The translations under genes were made by a program, and so were the position numbers. A model generated the notes under the pieces. It ran no database searches. It was not told the origin of the DNA and saw only the letters and a list, made by a program, of their open reading frames with translations. Positions 1 to 7,027 of a DNA stretch of 9,789 nt are shown here, in pieces. The stretch spans positions 1 through 9,789 of the forward strand of contig JAISQP010000102.1 of NCBI GenBank assembly GCA_031274115.1, in the 5' to 3' direction. The DNA comes from Synergistaceae bacterium. GTDB taxonomy: Bacteria; Synergistota; Synergistia; Synergistales; Synergistaceae. Numbering within the stretch: position 1 is the first letter of the stretch; each line of letters starts with the position of its first letter.

Positions 1-201
1 CCAATAAAATCACGAGCTATAAGAAATTAAATATTGCGAAACGAGATCTTAAGCCTCCTCCTGTGGGAATGTTCATCGAACCCTCACATCCATCGCCCCT
101 TTTATGTACATATTTTCAATGAGTAAGAAAGACTAAAACGTTGATCGTTTAATGTGGGATATTCTACTCAGGATAAATTTTTTGTCAAGTATTTTTGCAA
201 A

Positions 202-286
202 AAACACGCTTAATAAGAGTTAGCAATGGTATAAATGGTCAATTTTATCTAATTATGCAGCAGAATAAACTTATTAAGCGGTGTTT
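202..286. repeat. Inverted repeat in the gltB leader
   Basis: CGCTTAATAAG at 207-217 is matched by its exact reverse complement CTTATTAAGCG at 270-280, with 52 bases between. The match continues outward as AAACA / TGTTT with a one-base slip. The inner part is only weakly self-complementary. It could be a small repetitive element, a terminator-like hairpin for an upstream gene, or a pair of operator half-sites; the sequence does not decide. Confidence 0.6.
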
Positions 287-343
287 GGCTAGAATGCTAG
301 GCCGCTCCGGTGTCAGGTATACATTATAAATTTGTGTTTAGAG

Positions 344-373
344 TTGCAAGATTACGGCGCCTCATGGTAAAAT
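344..373 (+). promoter_or_regulatory. Candidate sigma-70 promoter of gltBD
   Basis: TTGCAA at 344-349 and TAAAAT at 368-373 are separated by 18 bases, and TGG directly precedes the -10 box, giving an extended -10 (TGn). Transcription would start near 380, leaving a leader of about 100 bases. Other AT-rich -10-like strings lie upstream (for example around 229 and 325) but lack a well-placed -35 box. This is a consensus match by eye only. Confidence 0.45.
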
Positions 374-378
374 CTGCC

Positions 379-398
379 GAATAATTTTCAAAATATTC
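379..398. promoter_or_regulatory. AT-rich palindrome at the predicted gltBD transcription start
   Basis: GAATAATTTT (379-388) and AAAATATTC (390-398) form an inverted repeat around one central base, with a one-base gap in one arm. It sits where transcription from the candidate promoter would begin, which is a typical repressor operator position. No regulator family can be named from it, and AT-rich DNA produces such palindromes by chance. Confidence 0.3.
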
Positions 399-463
399 TA
401 AACAAATAAACTCTGACTGGGCCTATTGTTGATTTTACTCATTTGCGCCCGCAAGCAACCAAG

Positions 464-470
464 AAGGAGG
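464..470 (+). promoter_or_regulatory. Ribosome binding site of gltB
   Basis: AAGGAGG is a near-perfect Shine-Dalgarno, 10 bases before the ATG at 481. A small hairpin (TTGC at 443-446 with GCAA at 451-454) lies just upstream and does not cover the site. Confidence 0.8.
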
Positions 471-480
471 TTGAGGAAAA

Positions 481-3400
481 ATGGGTGGAAGCGTGCCCAA
501 CTGTCCCTCGAAGAAGGGATTGTACGATCCGAAGTTTGAACACGACGCCTGCGGAATAGGTATGCTGGTGAACATCAAGGGCAAGAGGTCGCACTCGCTC
601 GTGAAGGACGCACTGGCCGTACTGATCAACTTGAGCCACAGGGCTGGAGTGGGGGCGGATCCGGACACCGGCGACGGCGCCGGTATACTCCTGCAGATCC
701 CGCACCGTTTTCTCGAGAGGGTCTGCGCCGATAAGGGCGTCGAACTCCCCGCCGAGGGCAAGTATGGAGTGGCGATGATGTTCGCCTCTCCGGATAAGGC
801 GCGTCGGGTGAAGACGCTGCAAATTTTCGAGAGTATCCTTAAGTCCGAGGGGCTCGAACAGATCGGCCGCCGTTCGGTTCCGACTCACCCCGAAGCGGTC
901 GGGCGTCTCGCGCGGGATGTGTGCCCGACCATAAAGCAGGTCTTTATCCGCAGACCGGACGGAATGAGCCGCGAGGACTTCGAACGTAAGCTGTATGTCG
1001 TCTCGAAACTCGCCATTTCGCGGATACGGAACGTAAAATATATGGAGTCAGACCCGTACTTCTATCTCGCCAGCATATCGTCGCGCACCGTAGTCTACAA
1101 GGGTATGCTCGTGCCGCATCAGATAAGCTCGTTTTACCTGGATCTCAGGGACGAGGACGTCGAGTCCGCCATAGCCCTGGTCCACTCCCGTTACTCGACG
1201 AACACTTTCCCGAGCTGGGAGCGGGCTCACCCTATCAGGCGCATCATCCACAACGGCGAGATCAACACGATCCAGGGCAACGTCAACTGGGTCAAGGCCC
1301 GCGAGTCCATATTCAAGTCGTCGAAATACGGGGACGATTATAAAAAAATCCTGCCCATAATCAACGAGGACGGCAGCGATTCGGCCATGCTGGACGACTT
1401 CCTGCAGTTCATGATGAACGCCGGCTACAGCTTCCCGCACGCGCTTATGATGGCCATACCGGAGCCGTGGGAGACCGACGCGTCCATGGACCCCGCCAGG
1501 AAGGCGTTTTACGAGTACAGCAGCTGTCTCATGGAGCCGTGGGACGGCCCGGCCGCGATAGCTTTCACCGACGGAGAGGTAGCGGGAGCGCGGCTCGACA
1601 GGAATGGGCTCCGTCCGTCCAGATATTACGTCACGAAGGACGACATGCTGATTCTCTCCAGCGAGGTCGGCGTCCTGTCCATCCCCGAGGAGAACATCAT
1701 CAGGAAGGACCGCCTGCACCCCGGAAAGATGCTCTTGATCGACACGAAAGAGGGGCGAATCATCGAGGACGACGAGATAAAGTCAAAAATCGCGTCCGAG
1801 GCGCCTTACAAAAAATGGGTGCGGGACAACCTGCTCAAGCTGAACGACCTTCCTTCGAAGAAAGGAGTTGGGGAGAGATGGCGCGACATCATGAAAAACA
1901 AGCGCTCAGCCAACTCGTCCGTCCCGTACGAACAGGCGCTCCTGAAGGACTTCATCGGGCTCGAATCCCTCTTCGTCTCCACTGAGAACGCCGATTCGGA
2001 GCCATGCGCGCTCTTAGAGGCGGAGAAGATATTCGGCTATACGTGGGAGGACCTCTGTCTCACCCTGAAGCCTATGGCCGAGAAGGGCGAGGAGCCCATA
2101 TCATCCATGGGCGCCGACGTCCCGCTCGCCATACTCTCAGAGAGGCCGCAGCTCCTATACAACTACTTCAAGCAGATGTTCGCGCAGGTGACAAACCCGC
2201 CGCTCGACTCCCTCAGGGAGGCGAACGTCACATCCTCGGCCGTGCAGTTCGGCAGCGAGGGCAACATGCTGGAGCCGGGGCCGGAGAACTGCCGGATGAT
2301 TTACCACACGACGCCCGTTCTGTTCGACTCCGAACTCCTGAAGCTCCGCAACGTGGACAAGAAAGGTTTTCGCTGCGTCACTCTCCCCATGCTCTTCAAC
2401 AACAGGGTGCAGGGCGGGTTGAAAAAGGCGCTCGAAGATCTGTTCTTCGCCGCCGACATAGCGGTGGAGAGCGGATATAACCTGATAATTCTCTCTGACC
2501 GCGGCGCCGACGAGAATAAGATCCCCATTCCGGCACTGCTCGCGACTGGCGGTCTGCATCATCATCTCATACGCAACAGGACGAGGACCAAGATAAGCAT
2601 AATTCTCGAATCGGGCGAACCGCGCGAAGTGCACCACATCGCGGCATTGGTCGGCTACGGCGCGGACGCGATAAACCCGTACCTCTCGTACAGGATCATA
2701 CTCGACATGGCGTCGCGGGGGACTATAAGAGCGGATGGCGAAAAAGCCGTCAGGAACTTCAACCACGGGCTCACCAAGGGCCTCGTCAAGACCATATCGA
2801 AGATGGGTATATCGACCGTCCGCAGCTACCAGGGCGCCCAGATATTCGAGGCTCTCGGGGTGAGCGAGCAGGTTGTCAACGAGTACTTCACCGGGACGAC
2901 GACGCGCATCGGCGGCGTCACGCTGAAGGAGATCGAGTCCGAGAGCCGCGCCCGTCACAAGAGCGCCTTCGACTCGATCAAAATGGGCAGCCCGCTCGAC
3001 CCGGGCGGAGATCAAAAATGGAGGCGTGACGGCGAGTACCATCTTTTCAACCCGGAGACCATATATTATCTGCAGCAGGCTTGCCGCACCGGTGACTACG
3101 AGCTGTTCAAGAAGTTCAGCGCCAACGTGTCGAGCCGCTCGACGGTTCAGAAAAATATCCGCAGCCTCCTCAACGTGACGACCAGAGGCAAGCCGATTCC
3201 GCTCGAATCCGTGGAGCCCGTCGAGGAGATCGTCAAACGCTTTAAATCCGGCGCTATGTCGTACGGTTCGATCAGCCCTGAGGCTCACGAGTGCATCGCC
3301 ATTGCGATGAACCGCCTTCATGGCAAAAGCAACTGCGGCGAGGGCGGCGAGATCCCAGAGAGGGCGATCCCGCTCGAAAACGGCGACAGCTCCTCGAGCG

Positions 3401-5217
3401 CGATAAAACAGGTGGCCTCCGCGCGCTTCGGCGTGACGATCGGCTATCTCAACAGCTGTGTGGAGATTCAGATCAAGATGGCTCAAGGGGCGAAACCGGG
3501 GGAGGGGGGCCACCTGCCCGGGACCAAGGTGTATCCGTGGATAGCGCGCGCCCGCAACTCGACGCCGGGCGTGGACCTCATCTCGCCGCCGCCACACCAC
3601 GACATCTACTCTATAGAGGACCTCGCTCAGCTCATACACGACCTCAAGAACGCCAACAGAGACGCGCGCATCAGCGTCAAACTCGTCTCGGAGGCCGGCG
3701 TCGGCACCATCTCGGTCGGCGTCGCGAAGGGGCTCGCCGACGTCATACTAATAAGCGGGTACGACGGCGGAACGGGCGCCGCTCCTCGCGGAAGCATAAG
3801 GCACACCGGCCTTCCGTGGGAGCTTGGGCTGGCGGAGGCACATCAGACCCTGCTCCTGAATAATCTGCGCAATCGCGTGACTCTGGAGACCGACGGGAAG
3901 CTTCTCACAGGCAGAGATATAGTGATCGCCGCGCTCCTGGGGGCGGAGGAGTTCGGGTTCGCGACGTCCGTTCTAGTCTCGCTAGGCTGCGACATGATGA
4001 GGGTCTGCAATCTCGACACGTGCCCTGTCGGCATCGCGACACAGAACCCGGAGCTGAGGAAAAAATTCAAGGGCAAGCCGGAGTACGTCGAGAACTTCAT
4101 GTACTTCCTCGCAAGGGAAGTTCGCGAGTGGATGGCTATGATCGGGGTACATACCTTCAACGAGCTGATAGGGCACGTCGAGCTTCTGCACGTAAAGAGC
4201 AAGATTTACAGCGAGAAGGCCCGGACGGTGGACCTCTCCGGGCTCCTCTTCCAGCCGTCTTCGGTGGAGAGCAAGGAGGAGCGCTATTTTCATCAGCCGC
4301 AGCTTCACAAACTCAAGGAGTCGCTGGACATGCAGCTCCTCCTGCCCCTCTGCTTCCCCGGGCTCGACTCCGCGGAGAGGATAACGTCCAGACTCAGGGT
4401 GACAAACGAGAACCGTACCATCGGCTGTATGCTATCGAGCGAGATAGTCCGTTCGTTCGGAGTAGACGGGCTCCCGGACGACACCATAAGGCTGGTTTTC
4501 GACGGCTCGGCGGGCCAGAGCTTCGGAGCTTTCCTGGTTCGCGGCGTGACTCTGGAGCTGCACGGCGAGGCAAACGACCACGTGGGCAAGGGCCTGTCAG
4601 GGGGACGAATAATAATAATGCCGCCTGACGGCGCAAAGGACGACTCCAGGGAAAACGTAATAATCGGCAACGTGGCGCTGTACGGCGCCACATCGGGCGA
4701 GGCGTACATAAGCGGCGTGGCCGGAGAGCGCTTCTGCGTCAGAAACAGCGGCGCCACGGCGGTGGTAGAGGGAATCGGCGACCACGGATGCGAGTACATG
4801 ACCGGCGGGTACGCGGTCATACTCGGCCCGACCGGGAAGAACTTCGGGGCAGGCATGTCCGGAGGCATAGCGTACGTCTACGACCCGGACAGGAAGCTCG
4901 AATCCAACTCGAACCTGGGGCTCATAAGCCTGACGGAGCTTGAGGATGATGACGCAAAGACGCTTCGCGGGATACTGGAGCGGCATTTATCGCATACCAG
5001 CAGCCCAAGAGCCTGGGAAATACTGAAAGACTTCGACGCCAATCTCCCGAAATTCGTCAAGGTTATCCCGAACGCTTTCAAGAGAGCGCTCTCGGTGATT
5101 CGCGAAGCCGCTGGGAGAGGCATCGAGGACGATGAGGACAAGACTCTGCTTGCCTTCAACGCGATCGTCGGCGCCAGGGAAGAGAGCGTCGCCATCGTCG
5201 CGTCGGAGCCTGCGTAA
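481..5217 (+). CDS. gltB: Glutamate synthase, large (alpha) subunit
   Basis: This 1578-residue protein makes glutamate from glutamine and 2-oxoglutarate, working in the cytoplasm with the GltD subunit. The N-terminal glutaminase (type II amidotransferase) domain begins at Cys24 in EHDACGIG, implying a 23-residue propeptide that is removed to expose the nucleophile. HSRYSTNTFPSWERAHP and HNGEINTIQGN (about 237-270) are family signatures. A central domain (about 480-800) contains LLYNYFKQMFAQVTNPP. The FMN-binding synthase domain (about 870-1240) carries SGYDGGTGAAP and the 3Fe-4S cysteines C1170-x5-C1176-x4-C1181. A glycine-rich beta-helix domain (about 1330-1490) follows. The length is slightly above the usual 1480-1530, partly from a charged tail after the beta-helix. 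The first-domain motif reads HRAGVGAD where HRGA-GAD is commoner. The start is fixed by the AAGGAGG site and the propeptide. It lies 16 bases before gltD. Confidence 0.97.
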   Translation: MGGSVPNCPSKKGLYDPKFEHDACGIGMLVNIKGKRSHSLVKDALAVLINLSHRAGVGADPDTGDGAGILLQIPHRFLERVCADKGVELPAEGKYGVAMMFASPDKARRVKTLQIFESILKSEGLEQIGRRSVPTHPEAVGRLARDVCPTIKQVFIRRPDGMSREDFERKLYVVSKLAISRIRNVKYMESDPYFYLASISSRTVVYKGMLVPHQISSFYLDLRDEDVESAIALVHSRYSTNTFPSWERAHPIRRIIHNGEINTIQGNVNWVKARESIFKSSKYGDDYKKILPIINEDGSDSAMLDDFLQFMMNAGYSFPHALMMAIPEPWETDASMDPARKAFYEYSSCLMEPWDGPAAIAFTDGEVAGARLDRNGLRPSRYYVTKDDMLILSSEVGVLSIPEENIIRKDRLHPGKMLLIDTKEGRIIEDDEIKSKIASEAPYKKWVRDNLLKLNDLPSKKGVGERWRDIMKNKRSANSSVPYEQALLKDFIGLESLFVSTENADSEPCALLEAEKIFGYTWEDLCLTLKPMAEKGEEPISSMGADVPLAILSERPQLLYNYFKQMFAQVTNPPLDSLREANVTSSAVQFGSEGNMLEPGPENCRMIYHTTPVLFDSELLKLRNVDKKGFRCVTLPMLFNNRVQGGLKKALEDLFFAADIAVESGYNLIILSDRGADENKIPIPALLATGGLHHHLIRNRTRTKISIILESGEPREVHHIAALVGYGADAINPYLSYRIILDMASRGTIRADGEKAVRNFNHGLTKGLVKTISKMGISTVRSYQGAQIFEALGVSEQVVNEYFTGTTTRIGGVTLKEIESESRARHKSAFDSIKMGSPLDPGGDQKWRRDGEYHLFNPETIYYLQQACRTGDYELFKKFSANVSSRSTVQKNIRSLLNVTTRGKPIPLESVEPVEEIVKRFKSGAMSYGSISPEAHECIAIAMNRLHGKSNCGEGGEIPERAIPLENGDSSSSAIKQVASARFGVTIGYLNSCVEIQIKMAQGAKPGEGGHLPGTKVYPWIARARNSTPGVDLISPPPHHDIYSIEDLAQLIHDLKNANRDARISVKLVSEAGVGTISVGVAKGLADVILISGYDGGTGAAPRGSIRHTGLPWELGLAEAHQTLLLNNLRNRVTLETDGKLLTGRDIVIAALLGAEEFGFATSVLVSLGCDMMRVCNLDTCPVGIATQNPELRKKFKGKPEYVENFMYFLAREVREWMAMIGVHTFNELIGHVELLHVKSKIYSEKARTVDLSGLLFQPSSVESKEERYFHQPQLHKLKESLDMQLLLPLCFPGLDSAERITSRLRVTNENRTIGCMLSSEIVRSFGVDGLPDDTIRLVFDGSAGQSFGAFLVRGVTLELHGEANDHVGKGLSGGRIIIMPPDGAKDDSRENVIIGNVALYGATSGEAYISGVAGERFCVRNSGATAVVEGIGDHGCEYMTGGYAVILGPTGKNFGAGMSGGIAYVYDPDRKLESNSNLGLISLTELEDDDAKTLRGILERHLSHTSSPRAWEILKDFDANLPKFVKVIPNAFKRALSVIREAAGRGIEDDEDKTLLAFNAIVGAREESVAIVASEPA

Positions 5218-5223
5218 GGAAGG
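5216..5223 (+). promoter_or_regulatory. Ribosome binding site that decides the gltD start
   Basis: AAGGAAGG overlaps the last base pair of the gltB stop codon and lies 10 bases before the ATG at 5234. The frame is open further upstream to an ATG at 5132 inside gltB, but that start has no comparable site and would add 34 residues unlike the family. A GTG at 5225 is in frame but almost touches the site. Confidence 0.7.
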
Positions 5224-5233
5224 GGTGGCAAAG

Positions 5234-6700
5234 ATGGGAAAACCGACTGGTTTCATGGAATATGAGAGGGTCGAGGCCGAACACAGGCCGATCTCGGAGA
5301 GGATAGCCGACTATTCCGACCTGAGCTTGCCGATGGATATGGAGACGATAACCCGCCAGAGCGCGAGGTGCATGGACTGCGGCGTTTCGTTCTGCCACGC
5401 GGGAGTGGTAGTGGACGGGACTTCGATAGGCTGTCCTCTCGGCAATCTGATCCCGGAGATAAATGACCTCGTATATAACGGAGACATAGAGGGCGCTTAC
5501 GACCGCATGTCGCGCACCCACCCATTTCCGGAGTTCACGTCGCGGGTCTGTCCGGCGCTCTGCGAGGGTTCATGTACGCTGGGAGAGCATGAGTCTCCGG
5601 TGACGGTCAAGAACATAGAGCGATACGTCATCGACTATATGTTGGAGGGCGACAGGATTCGGCCGCGCCTGCCCAGGATACGGACCAGCAAGAGAGTCGC
5701 CGTGGTGGGCTCCGGTCCAGCGGGTCTGGCCTGCGCGGATATGCTGAATCACCTAGGCAACGACGTTACCGTCTTCGAGCGGGCCGACAGAGCCGGCGGG
5801 CTTCTGGTCTACGGCATACCGAACATGAAGCTCGAAAAATCCCTCGTCGAAAACCGGATCAGGATAATGACTGAGGAGAACGTGAAGTTCGTGCTAAACT
5901 CCGAGGTCGGGCTCGACGTACCGGTCAGCAGGATGCTGAACGACTTCGACGCGATCGTGCTCTGCTGCGGCGCTACGAACGAGCGAAGATTGAACGTCCC
6001 GGGGAGCGATTTAAAGGGCGTCCACACGGCGATAGATTTTCTCTCCGCGTCTACGAAGCGTGTCCTGGGCGACGTCGCAAAGGGCGAACCGCTCTCCGCG
6101 CAGGGCAAAAGGGTCGTGGTGGTCGGAGGCGGAGACACCGGGACCGACTGCGTGGGGACCGCGATCAGGCAGGGCGCAGTGAGCGTGTCGCAGCTCGAGA
6201 TACTTCCCAGACCGCGCGAATCGCGGGAGGACGACAACCCTTGGCCGCTCTGGCCCAGGATACTGCGCACAGATTACGGACAGTACGAGGCGATGGAGTT
6301 GTTCGGAAAGGACCCGAGGCGATATCTCACGACCGTTAAAGAGTTAAAGGGCGAGGGAGGCTCAGTCGCCTCGGTGGTCACGGTGAACGTGGAATGGACG
6401 CCGGGCGGCAGGACGGTCCCTCGCCCGGTCCCCGGCACGGAGGAGGAGATCCCGGCCGACCTCGTCCTCACGGCGATGGGATTTACCGGCCCTGAGAAGA
6501 CGCTGATAGATCAGCTCCAGCTCGAGACCGACGAGCGCGGCAACGTACTGGCGGCGGACAGAGACTACAAGAGCAGTCTGCTGACTGTCTTCGCCGCCGG
6601 TGATATGCGCAGAGGCCCGAGCCTCGTGGTCTGGGCGCTCCAGGAGGGCAGAAACGCCGCCATAGCGTGCGACGCGTACCTGAACGGAGAGAAGGAATAA
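5234..6700 (+). CDS. gltD: Glutamate synthase, small (beta) subunit, NAD(P)H-dependent
   Basis: This 488-residue flavoprotein takes electrons from NAD(P)H and passes them through FAD and iron-sulfur clusters to GltB. The N-terminal ferredoxin-like domain has C46-x2-C49-x4-C54-x12-C67 and C106-x3-C110-x3-C114, the usual ligands of two 4Fe-4S clusters. The FAD site is VVGSGPAGLA (G159-x-G161-x2-G164) followed by an acidic strand end in TVFERADRAGG. A second nucleotide fold, VVVVGGGDTGTD (G298-x-G300-x2-G303), fits NADPH. The C-terminal FAD contact AAGDMRRGPSLVVWA is near 454-468. The length is normal for bacterial GltD. Sixteen bases separate it from gltB, so the two are cotranscribed. Related proteins such as the NADPH-dependent ferredoxin oxidoreductase subunits and dihydropyrimidine dehydrogenase share this fold, but adjacency to gltB settles the identity. 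Confidence 0.96.
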   Translation: MGKPTGFMEYERVEAEHRPISERIADYSDLSLPMDMETITRQSARCMDCGVSFCHAGVVVDGTSIGCPLGNLIPEINDLVYNGDIEGAYDRMSRTHPFPEFTSRVCPALCEGSCTLGEHESPVTVKNIERYVIDYMLEGDRIRPRLPRIRTSKRVAVVGSGPAGLACADMLNHLGNDVTVFERADRAGGLLVYGIPNMKLEKSLVENRIRIMTEENVKFVLNSEVGLDVPVSRMLNDFDAIVLCCGATNERRLNVPGSDLKGVHTAIDFLSASTKRVLGDVAKGEPLSAQGKRVVVVGGGDTGTDCVGTAIRQGAVSVSQLEILPRPRESREDDNPWPLWPRILRTDYGQYEAMELFGKDPRRYLTTVKELKGEGGSVASVVTVNVEWTPGGRTVPRPVPGTEEEIPADLVLTAMGFTGPEKTLIDQLQLETDERGNVLAADRDYKSSLLTVFAAGDMRRGPSLVVWALQEGRNAAIACDAYLNGEKE

Positions 6701-6713
6701 ATCGGCTAATATC

Positions 6714-6738
6714 GATTCCAAGCCAAGGATTCTTTTTT
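6714..6738 (+). terminator. Weak candidate intrinsic terminator after gltBD
   Basis: GATTCC (6714-6719) pairs with GGATTC (6727-6732), one T-T mismatch aside, around a 7-base loop, and six T residues follow at 6733-6738. It begins 14 bases after the gltD stop. The stem is short for a strong terminator. It overlaps the left end of the large palindrome. Confidence 0.4.
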
Positions 6739-6823
6739 ATGGCTATAAAGTTGTTTCAAGATGAGCCAGAGAACTTTCGGCTCACTGCGTGAATCGGACC
6801 GCGACAGAAGTACTTCCATGCCG

Positions 6824-6854
6824 CGTAAAGCCGCCAGAGGACGGCGTCTTTACG
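6824..6854. repeat. Central hairpin of the palindromic element
   Basis: CGTAAAGCCGCC (6824-6835) and GGCGTCTTTACG (6843-6854) pair at 11 of 12 positions around a 7-base loop. It is the apex of the larger palindrome. No T-run follows on either strand, so it is not a standard intrinsic terminator by itself. Confidence 0.75.
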
Positions 6855-6869
6855 CTTACTTTGCCGCTC

Positions 6870-6888
6870 GTCCGACATCCTGTCGGAC
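6870..6888. repeat. Secondary hairpin inside the palindromic element
   Basis: GTCCGACA and TGTCGGAC form a perfect 8-bp stem with the loop TCC. Part of the right arm can pair either here or with CGACAG at 6802-6807 in the left arm, so two folds compete. The left arm has its own 10-bp palindrome GAAGTACTTC at 6807-6816. Confidence 0.7.
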
Positions 6889-7027
6889 GCCGATTCACTT
6901 CGTTCGCTCGAAAATTCTCTGTCTCATGAGCAAACTTATAGTTATTTTCTTTTTTGACTTGGAATCGATTTATCATCAATCGCACAGCGCGGCAAGAGCG
7001 ACTGGGATATAAAAGCGATACGGCGCG

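Larger units (their letters stand above)
1..480. other. AT-rich gene-free region upstream of gltB
   Basis: This 480-base stretch is visibly AT-richer than the coding DNA and holds no reading frame with both a plausible start and a ribosome binding site. The longest ATG-started frames I could find by eye on the plus strand are about 10 to 17 codons (from 69 and 104) with no Shine-Dalgarno. What it does hold is listed separately: an inverted repeat at 202-286, a candidate promoter at 344-373, an AT-rich palindrome at 379-398 and the gltB ribosome binding site. A smaller palindrome, AAACG-ttgat-CGTTT, lies at 136-150. The gene to the left is outside the window, so part of this region may belong to it. 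Confidence 0.7.
6711..6969. repeat. Large imperfect palindrome, MITE-like or repetitive intergenic element
   Basis: The two halves match as inverted copies about a centre near 6840. The ends are a perfect 12-bp inverted repeat, ATCGATTCCAAG (6711-6722) and CTTGGAATCGAT (6958-6969). Inward come CTATAA (6743-6748) with TTATAG (6937-6942), ATGAG-n-CAGAGAA-n-TTTCG (6761-6779) with its counterpart at about 6909-6927, the perfect 9-bp GTGAATCGG (6789-6797) with CCGATTCAC (6890-6898), and CGACAG (6802-6807) with CTGTCG (6880-6885). Segments between matched blocks differ in length by a few bases. No obvious target duplication is seen and there is no transposase. The position between convergent genes also lets it act as a transcription barrier. 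Confidence 0.75.
6701..7027. other. Intergenic region between convergent gltD and the metallopeptidase gene
   Basis: No credible gene is present. Nearly all of it is one large imperfect palindrome (6711-6969) with internal hairpins, listed separately. Reading frames on both strands pass through the palindrome but lack ribosome binding sites and look like by-products of it. The last 58 bases (6970-7027) contain nothing I can name. Confidence 0.75.

Noticed and set aside
40..46. The possibility that the cysteine at residue 43 of the metallopeptidase (ILAC) marks a lipoprotein
   Set aside because: These coordinates are residues of the protein at 7028-7969. The lipobox is poor (Leu at -2) and hydrophobic residues continue past the cysteine, so ordinary signal peptidase cleavage near 51-54 is more likely.
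54..62. AGGAGGAGG on the minus strand, a strong Shine-Dalgarno for a leftward gene
   Set aside because: No ATG, GTG or TTG follows at a usable distance on that strand, so no leftward gene can be supported.
442..455. A small hairpin upstream of the gltB ribosome binding site as a riboswitch or attenuator
   Set aside because: The stem is only four base pairs, there is no T-run, and no leader matches a riboswitch class I know.
2155..3639. A 494-codon minus-strand open frame inside gltB, with several other long frames there
   Set aside because: gltB is clearly coding in its own frame with conserved motifs throughout. Long antisense frames are common opposite GC-rich genes.
5132..5233. A longer gltD start at 5132, adding 34 residues
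   Set aside because: It overlaps the end of gltB, lacks a ribosome binding site, and the added residues do not resemble GltD. The ATG at 5234 has a good site.
6761..7012. An open reading frame of 83 codons on the plus strand, and a 67-codon one on the minus strand (6782-6985)
   Set aside because: Both lie within the large palindrome, have no ribosome binding site and read as Arg/Ser-rich low-complexity protein, as expected from translated repeat DNA.
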